Part shown: positions 38,215 to 46,341 of the stretch, in pieces
Position numbering within the stretch: the first letter of the stretch is position 1
How the letters are laid out: every line of letters starts with the position of its first letter
DNA from: Bradyrhizobium sp. 132
GTDB taxonomy: Bacteria > Pseudomonadota > Alphaproteobacteria > Rhizobiales > Xanthobacteraceae
Length of the DNA: 64,000 nt
NCBI RefSeq assembly: GCF_023074185.1
Contig: NZ_JADPKY010000158.1
Coordinates: 170,199-234,198 of the forward strand
Direction of reading: 5' to 3'
Notes under the pieces: model-generated
Databases searched by the model: none
Told to the model about the DNA's origin: nothing
Seen by the model: only the letters and a program-made list of their open reading frames with translations
Position numbers and translations under genes: made by a program

Positions 38215-38818
38215 TGTAGCTCCAGCCCTGCTCCTGCAGCTCCATAACGCGGACGACGCCGGATTTAACAACCGTCGCCTGAGCAATCAGGTTGATGTCC
38301 TTGTTCTCCGCCTTACGCATATTTTCCTGGGTGTTTCCGCAGGCCTTGAAAGAAATTTCGGGATGGCTCATCGCGAGCACCTCGATGCGCGGCTTTACCG
38401 GCGAAGTGTCATCGCGCAGCATGTGAAGGCCGGGGCCAAAGGTGACGACCTCGATCGACACAGCCTCACCGAGCTCGCGGTAGTATTGCGCGACGTTGGT
38501 TGCATTGTTGAGTACCAAGTTCATCATCGCGGGTTCGTTGGAATTCACTTGCAGGATCAGCCGATGCGACTTATTGGCGATCTCGGGTTTTGTTGCTTGA
38601 GCCAGCCGCGTCTCACTCGCGGGGGCCCGGTTAATTGTTTGATTCTGCGCCGGCTTTCTCGCCTGCCTGTGTCCGCCCGGGTGTTTCTGATTGCTCGCTA
38701 CGCTCTCACTCGCCTGCGGGATCATATGGTTGTCCGACTCGGCCTGGACGTTTGGCCCGACCAGCAACATCATCGCCAAGCCGCTGATGACTGCGATTGC
38801 CGACTTCAGACTGATCAT
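38204..38818 (-). CDS. Secreted DsrE-like protein, last gene of a four-gene set
   Basis: 204 residues from the ATG at 38816-38818 (GGGGAGAAA upstream). A signal or anchor segment (AIAVISGLAMMLLVGPNVQA) is followed by ~60 residues of basic, disordered linker. A DsrE-like domain then resembles the one at the end of the sox operon: HRLILQVNSNE, IEVVTFGPGLHML, one cysteine in FKACGNT, and a closing GWSYIKP (compare GYTLVRP). So the window has two periplasmic DsrE-like paralogues on either side of sox. A cysteine-based sulfur role is inferred from family only. Confidence 0.8.
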   Translation of the reverse strand: MISLKSAIAVISGLAMMLLVGPNVQAESDNHMIPQASESVASNQKHPGGHRQARKPAQNQTINRAPASETRLAQATKPEIANKSHRLILQVNSNEPAMMNLVLNNATNVAQYYRELGEAVSIEVVTFGPGLHMLRDDTSPVKPRIEVLAMSHPEISFKACGNTQENMRKAENKDINLIAQATVVKSGVVRVMELQEQGWSYIKP

Positions 38819-38843
38819 CTTGTTTCTCCCCGCTCCATGACCA

Positions 38844-39473
38844 TCACCCTCCTGGTCTGGCGACGCTATGTGGCCATTTGCACGCAGCCGCCATTTTTTC
38901 ACGCACGTTCTTGAATCCGCCGAGCCGGAACTGTCCCTCTTGCACTGCGCCGGTGCGGCTGGAAAGACGCACAATGATGCTACCGTCATCGGGCAATGAC
39001 TTCAGCAATTGCACGGCATCGCCTCCCAAAGCGATTCCAGACCCGAACGACGGCGAGGCGGCCGCAAGTTGAATTGGCGGATCCGCATTGAGTCGATAAG
39101 AGACAGCATATTCGTTGGCGCCGCGTGAGAGCGCCGGTCCCGCGATCATGACTTCCGTGCGACCTTTGCGGCAGTGGATAGCGAGTTGCATCGCGGCGCC
39201 GTTCGGGCCGCTGACAGAAGAGATGGTGGCGGTGACGACCGGTGAATAGTCGACCGGCGATGTGGTCTCGCTGACCAGCCAGCTATCATCCGTCCCGCGC
39301 CGTCCAGGCGGTGGACTCTTAGGTGACAAATCTTGCATACACTCCAGCTGTGCTGATCCCTTCATCGCCGAACATGCCCCGCGTGTTTCCATGGAATCGC
39401 TCGTGCTTTGCGCGTACGCGATTCCGCAGGCAATGTTGAAGGCGACGGCGAGTGGAGGAGCAGCAGTCTTCAT
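38844..39473 (-). CDS. Secreted VasI/TagO-like protein
   Basis: 209 residues from the ATG at 39471-39473, which overlaps the stop of the TAXI gene. A signal peptide is followed by a short cysteine pair (GACS, LECM). The main domain has WLVSETTSPVD, then LAIHCRKGRTEVMI and a final GFKNVREKMAAACKW. This arrangement resembles VasI/TagO, proteins associated with type VI secretion, although no type VI genes are here. I am moderately sure of the fold family and not of the role. Confidence 0.6.
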   Translation of the reverse strand: MKTAAPPLAVAFNIACGIAYAQSTSDSMETRGACSAMKGSAQLECMQDLSPKSPPPGRRGTDDSWLVSETTSPVDYSPVVTATISSVSGPNGAAMQLAIHCRKGRTEVMIAGPALSRGANEYAVSYRLNADPPIQLAAASPSFGSGIALGGDAVQLLKSLPDDGSIIVRLSSRTGAVQEGQFRLGGFKNVREKMAAACKWPHSVARPGG

Positions 39474-40513
39474 GGCGGCGCCTGTGCGCTGCGCGCTTTG
39501 CGGTCTAGCCATTCCTGCGCGGCTTGGAAGCGGGTGAGACCGGGGACGGTTGCCGCGAGATTGATCGACCGCCATTTCGGGTCAAAGCCGGGCGCCTGCA
39601 GGCGATCGACGCGCGAGAACAGGTACTCGACAAGGCGCGCCACGCGTTGATAGCGGTTCGATCGCGGCGGCCAGTTGAATGCAACAAGTGCTGTCGGCAC
39701 CGCGATGGTCGAGACCCGCTCACCCTGCTTGATCAGATTGGGGTACTCATTTGCGTCCAAGGTCGCGGGCAGATAATAGTCCTCGAACTTCCTGTCGTAA
39801 TGGACTGGGAGAAACTTGAATCCCGCCTCCCAGCGGCCGCGCACGAAGGCGTCGACGGGTTTCGATGTGATGAACACGACGGCCGACATCTCTCCTTTGC
39901 GCATCTGCTCCAGGGCAACTTGATGCGGAATGAACGCCTTGTCGATCTCGATGCCGAGACGGCTAAAGATCAGCGGTCCTGAATAGGCGGCTGCGGTGCC
40001 CTGGGTATTGAAGTTCACTTTCTTGCCGGCAAGATCCTGCAGGCTTGTGATCTCCGGTCGCACGAAAATGTGCAGCTCAGACGGAAAAAGATTGAGCAGA
40101 TAAGTGATGCGACTTTGGATCTGCGGTACCTGAAGCTTGTATTCATCGAGCGCGTCGGAATTGATGATGGCGGTATCGACACCACGCAAATAGAGCAGCG
40201 CATTAAGATTGTCGGTAGCGCCTCGAGTGACGATCGGGAGCAGATGCAGGTCTGCACCGTCGTCAACGACCCGGGCCATTTCTGCGGCGAGACGGATCGG
40301 CGCGCCCTCGAGCAGGCCGCCGGCAAGGCCGACCGTCCAGGCGTTCATTCGGTCTTTTTCGTTCACTTGCGGGAGTGGCCGTCGGACGAATTGTGCATCG
40401 CCCGTGGAGTTTTTCCCAGTTTGTGCTTTCAGGCAGGCCGGCTGAAGCAGAATGGCCATTGGCACCAGCGCGGTGACCAGCAGCAGCGAGAGTGACCTTG
40501 GCACCTTGTTCAT
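39470..40513 (-). CDS. TAXI-family periplasmic solute-binding protein (orphan)
   Basis: 347 residues from the ATG at 40511-40513 (GAAGGGA upstream), with a signal segment (SLSLLLVTALVPMAILLQPACLKA). The fold follows the TAXI group of TRAP receptors: WTVGLAGGLLEGAPIRLAAEMARVVDDG, the segment GVDTAIINSDAL, and LQDLAGKKVNFNTQGTAAAYSG. TRAP membrane subunits are absent. In this neighbourhood it may sense or deliver a ligand to a complex and not drive import (inference). Overlaps the VasI-like gene. Confidence 0.85.
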   Translation of the reverse strand: MNKVPRSLSLLLVTALVPMAILLQPACLKAQTGKNSTGDAQFVRRPLPQVNEKDRMNAWTVGLAGGLLEGAPIRLAAEMARVVDDGADLHLLPIVTRGATDNLNALLYLRGVDTAIINSDALDEYKLQVPQIQSRITYLLNLFPSELHIFVRPEITSLQDLAGKKVNFNTQGTAAAYSGPLIFSRLGIEIDKAFIPHQVALEQMRKGEMSAVVFITSKPVDAFVRGRWEAGFKFLPVHYDRKFEDYYLPATLDANEYPNLIKQGERVSTIAVPTALVAFNWPPRSNRYQRVARLVEYLFSRVDRLQAPGFDPKWRSINLAATVPGLTRFQAAQEWLDRKARSAQAPP

Positions 40514-40562
40514 GTCGTTCCCTTCTCGATCGCCATCGCAGCCTTCCGTTCTGCAACAAGAC

Positions 40563-42191
40563 TCAGGGATGCAACGCATCCAGCCGTTCCTTGGCCTCGC
40601 GAATGCCGCCTCTCTGTGCCTTGGCGTAGAGTTCTCGCGCCTTGACCGCTTCGCTGCGCGTTCCATAGGTACCCCAGGCCGACAAAACCGCAGGATCATA
40701 TGTTTCCGCGAGCATGAAACTTGCTCGTGCAATGTCCTTCTCAACCGCGAGCTCAAGCACAATTCGCGCTGCACCAATATTTCCCTGATCGAGCAATTCC
40801 CTGGCGCGCGGGATCAATCTGGCCTCCACCTCGTTTTGCTCTGAAACTATCAGCGGCTCCGCTGAGGTCACTTTCACGTTCTGCGTCGTCGGCAAGATCG
40901 AGCCTGCAGGTGGTTGCTCCGGGCCGCGCTCATCGGGGCGCCCTGCCGATGCGTGGTCCCTCTCCCTGGCGTCGGCCCTGCTCCGCTCCTGCTGCAGCGA
41001 CTGCCGCAAATCGGCGATCTCTCGGCCCGCTGCCAGTCCCTGCTGCGAAGCCGCATCGGCCGCCTCACGCAATTGCACGTTCCGGCTTTCGATTTCGCGG
41101 CGCATTTCGGTAAGCTTACTCGCCAGCGTAGCGGCGTGCGCTCTGGCTTCTTCGAGTGCGCGGCGTTGTTGTTCGGCGTCGGCCGTTACCGCTCGCGCCG
41201 CTTTGGCCTCTGCGACGAGAACGGCGCTCCTTTCCCGTTCCTGCTGCAGGGACTGCCGCAATTCCGCGATCTCCTGTCCCTTTAGATCGCTTTGCTCAGC
41301 TGCCGCACCATCCGGCGTGAGCGGTCCGCGAGGTATTCCGGCAAGTTCACTCGCGAGTGCCGCGGCGCGTGACTGTGCCTCGTGGCGTTGTTGCACAGCG
41401 GTCGCGGTCGCTGCTTGCGCGGCGTTCACCTGCTTCTCGAGCACGGCGCTCCTGTCCCGCTCCTTCTCCACTGACCGTCGCAGTTCTGCGATGTCCTGAG
41501 CCGCCGCATCTCTCTGCTGCGCAGCGATAGCCTCCGCGTCGCGCGATTGTTGGTTCCGCGTCTCGATCTCGCTGCGGGTTCCGGCGAGTTCGTCCACGAG
41601 CGCGGCGCTGTGAGCTTGCTCCTGTTGAAGCGATTGCCGCAGCCGCTCCGTGGCCATTTCAGCCGCCTGCGTGCGCTGGACCGCCTCGTCAAGCTCCTTG
41701 CGCGCCCCGGCCAGTTCGCTGGCGAGTGGATCTCTGCGGGGAGAATCGTCGACGAGCTGCTGCCCGCCCGTGCTTGCCGGCACCGCCAACACCGGGGCTC
41801 CAATCGTTTCTGGCTGAGGTGCTGCTTGCGAATTGGTCGCGATTTCCGCCTGCCGACCGAGGCTGACGACACTTTCGCCGTCGATGCGCGTCGCCTCCTG
41901 AGCCGTTCGCGCGTTGAATGGCTCGAACACACCGAGCAGGGTTGCTCCCACGAAGATTGCGACGATCAAGATCACAGCCGCCGCGAGCGAACTGCCTGAC
42001 GGCTCATCCTCTGGATCGACATCCTCGGTTGCGGGATACCAATGGGTCGGCGCGATGTCGATCGGAGAGCCGTCCGTCCAAACCCATTTGCCCTCCTCGC
42101 ACGACCAGTGGGCGGCCTCAACAGCCCCGGCCGCATCTTCCACCCAGATGTCTTCTCCGTTCCTCGGCGCAATATCAATTGGGCGGCGCAT
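40563..42191 (-). CDS. Membrane-anchored coiled-coil protein with Sel1-like C-terminus
   Basis: 542 residues. An N-terminal globular segment with two similar parts (PIDIAPRNGEDIW, PIDIAPTHWYP) comes first. One membrane helix follows near residues 69-90 (LAAAVILIVAIFVGATLLGVF). Then ~300 residues of heptad-rich coiled coil contain four related units (RQSLQQEQAHSA, RRSVEKERDRSA, RQSLQQERERSA, RQSLQQERSRAD). A final ~85-residue helical-repeat region (ARELLDQGNIGAARIVLELA, AETYDPAVL, ARELYAKAQRGG) is Sel1/TPR-like. With one helix, the coil and repeat region should lie in the periplasm. The function is unknown. It is first in a minus-strand set with the TAXI, VasI-like and DsrE-like genes. Confidence 0.85.
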   Translation of the reverse strand: MRRPIDIAPRNGEDIWVEDAAGAVEAAHWSCEEGKWVWTDGSPIDIAPTHWYPATEDVDPEDEPSGSSLAAAVILIVAIFVGATLLGVFEPFNARTAQEATRIDGESVVSLGRQAEIATNSQAAPQPETIGAPVLAVPASTGGQQLVDDSPRRDPLASELAGARKELDEAVQRTQAAEMATERLRQSLQQEQAHSAALVDELAGTRSEIETRNQQSRDAEAIAAQQRDAAAQDIAELRRSVEKERDRSAVLEKQVNAAQAATATAVQQRHEAQSRAAALASELAGIPRGPLTPDGAAAEQSDLKGQEIAELRQSLQQERERSAVLVAEAKAARAVTADAEQQRRALEEARAHAATLASKLTEMRREIESRNVQLREAADAASQQGLAAGREIADLRQSLQQERSRADARERDHASAGRPDERGPEQPPAGSILPTTQNVKVTSAEPLIVSEQNEVEARLIPRARELLDQGNIGAARIVLELAVEKDIARASFMLAETYDPAVLSAWGTYGTRSEAVKARELYAKAQRGGIREAKERLDALHP

Positions 42192-42224
42192 GCATCACGC
42201 CTCTTTCAATAACAACTACAATGG

Positions 42225-42350
42225 CGTGATTAATCGGCCTGGTCGCATGGTTTTGGTACTCATCGAATTAATTAATGTCATAGAATAAATAAGATAGCTG
42301 AATTGAATATATAACACATAATTTTAATGCAAAATCAAATTAAATTCTCC
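42225..42350. promoter_or_regulatory. AT-rich upstream region of the coiled-coil gene set
   Basis: A stretch of roughly three quarters A+T in a GC-rich window, including TTAATTAA and runs such as GAATATATAACACATAATTTTAATG. It begins some 35 bases before the start of the minus-strand coiled-coil gene, so it is the likely promoter region. It could be an H-NS/MucR-type silencing target or a trace of transfer. Confidence 0.45.
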
Positions 42351-42454
42351 GCCGCTCCGGCTCGCCGCGCGGGGGTAGGGTTATCGCATATGGCGAGGAC
42401 GGAGAGGAGGAAGTCGTTATTCCACCTCGCCTGCAGCAGCGGTGCCACATGCGA

Positions 42455-42609
42455 TTCCCCTATGCCTGCGGGGAGGGCTGGGGAAGGGCTGCGGAAAGGG
42501 TGTTTCCGCAACGGGGTACCCCCTAGAGGATAAAACCCTCACCCGGCGCGCGGGACGATGCTTCGCATCGCCCGGGACGCGCCGACCTCTCCCGCAACCG
42601 GGAGAGGTG
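42455..42609. repeat. Repeat family D, copy 1 (GGGAGAGG type)
   Basis: Left part GCGGGGAGGGCTGGGGAAGGGC; right part CCCTCACCCGGCGC, GCGCCGACCTCTCCCGCAACCGGGAGAGG. An internal palindrome (GGGACGATGCTTCGCATCGCCC) is inserted in the right part. The second full copy is at 53570-53687. It fills the gap after the S9 peptidase gene. Together with the AT-rich block it accounts for the 462 gene-free bases. Confidence 0.75.
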
Positions 42610-42653
42610 CACCACTTGCTGGGCGGCGTGCGCTGAACTCAGGCAAGAGGCGA

Positions 42654-44723
42654 TCACGCCTCGCCGTCCTCCCACCCGATCTTGTTCTTCAAGAACCGGA
42701 AGCCGAGCACCTCGAAGCCGGCGCGCTCCTTGTTGTCCTTGCCGTAGCCGTGGCCGCCTGCTTCCGGTTCGTAGAACCAGGCTTCATAACCCATCGCCTG
42801 GAGCTTTGCCGCCATCTTGCGCGCATGCCCGGGATGGACGCGGTCGTCGCGCCGCGTGGTGGCGATCAGGATCGGCGGATAGGACTGGCCGGCTTTGACG
42901 TTGTGATAGGCGGAGTACGTCTTCAGCCAGTCCCACTCATCCGGCTTGTCAGGATCGCCATATTCCGCGATCCAGCTCGCGCCGGCGAGCAGCTTTGTGT
43001 AGCGGCGCATGTCGATCAGCGGGATCGTGCAGAACAGCGCGCCGAAACGTTCGGGGTATCGCACCAGCATGTTGGTGATGAGGATGCCGCCGTTCGATCC
43101 GCCCTGCGCGGCGATGCGCTTCGCCTTGGTCACGCCACGGCGGACGAGATCGGCGGCGACCGCGGCGAAATCGTCGTGCGACAGTTTCTTGCCGGCGAGC
43201 CGGCCGGCATCGTGCCAGCGTGTGCCGAATTCGCCGCCGCCGCGCAAATTCGCCTGCACCGTCGTGCCGCCGCGGTCCAGCCACAGCTTGCCGAGCGATG
43301 CGTTGTAATACGGCTTCACCGAGAGACCGAAGCCGCCATAGGCGCTCATATAGACCGGCGCATCGCCGCTCTCGCCGGCGGGGCCGGTCTGGACGTAGGG
43401 AATGCGCTCGCCGTCGATCGAGATCGCCTCGTGCTGGGTCACCACGAGGCCGTCGGCAGTGAAAATCTTCGGCGCCTGCTTCAACACAATCGGGCTCGCG
43501 ACACCGCGCTCCATCAGCAGCAGCGACGGCGGCGTCAGCGGATCCTGCACATTGGCAAGCAGGTCGCCATTGCTCTCGGAGGGATGGCGGTCCAGTGGCC
43601 AGATGTCAACGACGCCGATCTGCGGCAGGCCGCCGAGTGACTCGCGGCTCCAGCTCGTGGCGGACGGCGTGCATATCTCGAATTGCGGCTGGAGTTCGTC
43701 GAGGATCGACAGCACCAGTCTGCCCCCGGCCCAGAACAGACCTTGCAGGGCGCGGCGTGGCTCCGGCTCGAACAGGACCGCGAAATCGCGGCTGCCGGCG
43801 AGGAATGCCGAGAGCGACATGCCGAGCACGGTGTCGGCGGCATAGGTTCTCCCATCGATCGACCAGGCTTCGCGCAGCTTCATCGCGAACCAGTCGCCAT
43901 GCGCCTGCATCCAGATGCCGGTCGGCAGGTCGAGCTTCGTCGTCGTGCCGTCTGCATCGCGCAGCCAGATCGCATGATTGAAGAAGTCGATCTGGTCGAC
44001 GAACCAGCTGCGTGGGACCGCGGCGGTGTCGTCGGCCATGCCGGACATGGCCATATGATCGGCCGTGGTCTCGATCATCATTTGCGCCTGATCGACAGGC
44101 TGGCCGCGCCGCCACAGGCGAACCGTCCGTGAATATCCCGAACTCGTCGCCATGCCTTCGCCATGGGCGCTCGACAGCAGCAGCGTGTCGGCATCGAGCC
44201 AATCGGCGCCGCCCTTGGCTTCCGGCAGCGCAAATCCGTCCTCAACGAAACTCTTGGTGTCGATGTCGAATTCGCGCAAGGTGACAGCGTCGCTGCCACC
44301 GCGCGACAGGCTCAAAATCGCCCGCGAGTTTCCCGGCTGTGTGGTGATGCCGCTCAGCAGCCAGTCCTCGCCTTCGCGCGCGGCGAGCTGGTCGACATCC
44401 AGCATGATCTCCCACGCTGGATGCGGTTTGCGAAACTCCGCAAGCGAAGTTTTCCGCCACAGGCCGCGCGGGTTTGTCGCGTCCTTCCAGAGATTGTGCA
44501 GGTCGTCGCCGCGCCGGCTGACATAGGGGATGTTGTCGGGACGATCGTAGATCGCCGCGAGGATGTCGCGATCGCGCTCAAAAGCCTTTCCGCCAAACGC
44601 GTCGAGCGTCAGGCTGTTCTGCCGCGCGACGAAATCGAGCGCCAGCTTGCCCTCGATCTCCTCCAGCCACAGCCAGGGATCGTCGTCGGGAGCACTGAGC
44701 GTAGGCCTGTCGTCGACGGACAT
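42654..44723 (-). CDS. S9 family prolyl oligopeptidase-like serine peptidase
   Basis: 689 residues. The N-terminal half is a beta-propeller region that starts PWLWLEEIEGKLALDFV. The C-terminal alpha/beta-hydrolase domain has the nucleophile elbow GGSNGG (Ser 543), the acid in RRDDRVHPGHA and the histidine in GGHGYG. There is no signal peptide, so it should act on peptides in the cytoplasm. AGGAG precedes the ATG. Monocistronic as far as the context shows. Confidence 0.93.
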   Translation of the reverse strand: MSVDDRPTLSAPDDDPWLWLEEIEGKLALDFVARQNSLTLDAFGGKAFERDRDILAAIYDRPDNIPYVSRRGDDLHNLWKDATNPRGLWRKTSLAEFRKPHPAWEIMLDVDQLAAREGEDWLLSGITTQPGNSRAILSLSRGGSDAVTLREFDIDTKSFVEDGFALPEAKGGADWLDADTLLLSSAHGEGMATSSGYSRTVRLWRRGQPVDQAQMMIETTADHMAMSGMADDTAAVPRSWFVDQIDFFNHAIWLRDADGTTTKLDLPTGIWMQAHGDWFAMKLREAWSIDGRTYAADTVLGMSLSAFLAGSRDFAVLFEPEPRRALQGLFWAGGRLVLSILDELQPQFEICTPSATSWSRESLGGLPQIGVVDIWPLDRHPSESNGDLLANVQDPLTPPSLLLMERGVASPIVLKQAPKIFTADGLVVTQHEAISIDGERIPYVQTGPAGESGDAPVYMSAYGGFGLSVKPYYNASLGKLWLDRGGTTVQANLRGGGEFGTRWHDAGRLAGKKLSHDDFAAVAADLVRRGVTKAKRIAAQGGSNGGILITNMLVRYPERFGALFCTIPLIDMRRYTKLLAGASWIAEYGDPDKPDEWDWLKTYSAYHNVKAGQSYPPILIATTRRDDRVHPGHARKMAAKLQAMGYEAWFYEPEAGGHGYGKDNKERAGFEVLGFRFLKNKIGWEDGEA

Positions 44724-44860
44724 GAACGAAACTCCTGAGATCGCGGCGGATAGGATTTGATCGAGCGCAAGCCGTCAAGAGCGCGGCCCATTATCATCGG
44801 CCCGATTGCGTCAGAGGCATGGCCTGCGCCCGTTTGCGCCGGTTGCCCGCCCTGGCGCGC

Positions 44861-44904
44861 CCCGCCATAGTGCCTGGAATCACCCGCCATAGTGCCTGGA
44901 ATCA
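44861..44904. repeat. Perfect 22-bp tandem duplication
   Basis: CCCGCCATAGTGCCTGGAATCA... occurs twice, back to back, at 44861-44882 and 44883-44904 with no mismatch. It lies 44 bases upstream of the MFS gene ATG and in the divergent region shared with the S9 peptidase gene. It may be a doubled regulator site or a simple slippage product. Confidence 0.85.
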
Positions 44905-44947
44905 ACAGGGTCGCTTGAAAGCCCCGTGAAAGCCTCTTGGGGCGGAA

Positions 44948-46201
44948 ATGCCGATGTTAGACGTGACTGCAGCCAATGAGATCGCCGCCGACGCACGCGT
45001 GCGCGCCAATGTGGGGCGCCTTGCCGCCGCTCAGGCGCTGACCGGCGCCAATTCGGCGGTGATCTTCGCCACCGGCTCGATCGTCGGTGCGACGCTCGCA
45101 CCCGACATGTCGCTCGCGACCGTGCCACTGTCGATGTATGTGCTGGGGCTTGCGGCCGGCACCTTGCCGACCGGCGCGATCTCGCGCCGCTTCGGTCGCC
45201 GCTGGGCGTTCATCATCGGCACGGGTCTGGGTACGCTCACCGGTCTGCTCGGCTCGTTCGCGATCCTGCAGGCCTCGTTCGCGCTGTTCTGTGTCGCAAC
45301 CTTCCTCGGCGGTCTCTACGGCGCGGTGGCGCAATCCTATCGCTTCGCCGCCGCCGACGGCGCCAGCGCGGCGTACCGGCCCAAGGCGGTTTCCTGGGTG
45401 ATGGCGGGCGGCGTGTTCGCCGGCGTGCTCGGTCCGCAGCTCGTGCAATGGACCATGGACGTCTGGCAGCCTTATCTGTTCGCCTTCAGCTTCCTGGTGC
45501 AGGCCGCGGTCGCGCTGGTCGCGATGAGCATCGTCGCCGGAGTCGACATGCCGAAGCCGGCGCCGGCCGATCTGCACGGCGGGCGTCCGCTGCTCGATAT
45601 CGTGACCCAGCCACGCTTCATCGCGGCGGCGCTGTGCGGCGTCATCTCCTACCCCATGATGAATCTGGTGATGACCTCGGCGCCGCTCGCCATGAAGTTG
45701 TGCGGCCTGAGCCTTTCCGATTCCAATTTCGGCATTCAATGGCACATCGTCGCCATGTACGGGCCGAGCTTCTTCACGGGCGCGCTGATTGCGCGCTTCG
45801 GCGCGCCGAAGGTCGTTGCCGCCGGCTTGCTGCTGGAGGCCGGTGCGGCCGGCATCGGCCTGTCCGGCATCACCGCAATGCATTTCTGGGCGACGCTGAT
45901 CGTGCTCGGTGTGGGGTGGAATTTCTCCTTCATCGGTGCTTCCGCGCTGGTGCTGGAGACGCACCGGCCGCAGGAGCGCAACAAGGTGCAGGCCTTCAAC
46001 GATTTCCTGGTGTTCGGCATGATGGCGATCGGCTCGTTCTCGTCCGGCCAATTGCTCGCCAATTACGGCTGGTCCGCGGTGAACATGGTGGTGTTCCCAC
46101 CGGTGCTGTTCGGCCTCGCCGTGCTTTCGTTCGCCTCCTTTGCCCGCCGCCGCAAGGCGCGGCTGGACGCGGCCATGGGTGAGCTCCCGGATGCGATTTA
46201 A
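44948..46201 (+). CDS. MFS transporter
   Basis: 417 residues with twelve predicted helices and no signal. Motif-A-like loop: PTGAISRRFGRRWAFIIG near residue 80. The sequence FLGGLYGAVAQSYRFAAAD near residue 120 and GGVFAGVLGPQLVQW resemble a bacterial subgroup of unknown substrate. An ATG two codons downstream is possible. Followed by another MFS gene on the same strand after 140 bases. Confidence 0.9.
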   Translation: MPMLDVTAANEIAADARVRANVGRLAAAQALTGANSAVIFATGSIVGATLAPDMSLATVPLSMYVLGLAAGTLPTGAISRRFGRRWAFIIGTGLGTLTGLLGSFAILQASFALFCVATFLGGLYGAVAQSYRFAAADGASAAYRPKAVSWVMAGGVFAGVLGPQLVQWTMDVWQPYLFAFSFLVQAAVALVAMSIVAGVDMPKPAPADLHGGRPLLDIVTQPRFIAAALCGVISYPMMNLVMTSAPLAMKLCGLSLSDSNFGIQWHIVAMYGPSFFTGALIARFGAPKVVAAGLLLEAGAAGIGLSGITAMHFWATLIVLGVGWNFSFIGASALVLETHRPQERNKVQAFNDFLVFGMMAIGSFSSGQLLANYGWSAVNMVVFPPVLFGLAVLSFASFARRRKARLDAAMGELPDAI

Positions 46202-46341
46202 GGTGGCAGGAGACTGTCAGCAGCGTTGATAGTTCGACCCGGGTCGAAGTGATTTTCGGGGCTTGGGTTGTTACATGATGCCCGTCATGAACATGCGGGC
46301 GTGAAGCGCGGCGCTCACGGGGAAACAAAGGACAAGCGCAA

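Noticed and set aside
38844..39473. A type VI secretion locus suggested by the VasI-like protein
   Set aside because: No tube, sheath, baseplate or ClpV genes occur in the window; a single accessory-like protein is not enough.
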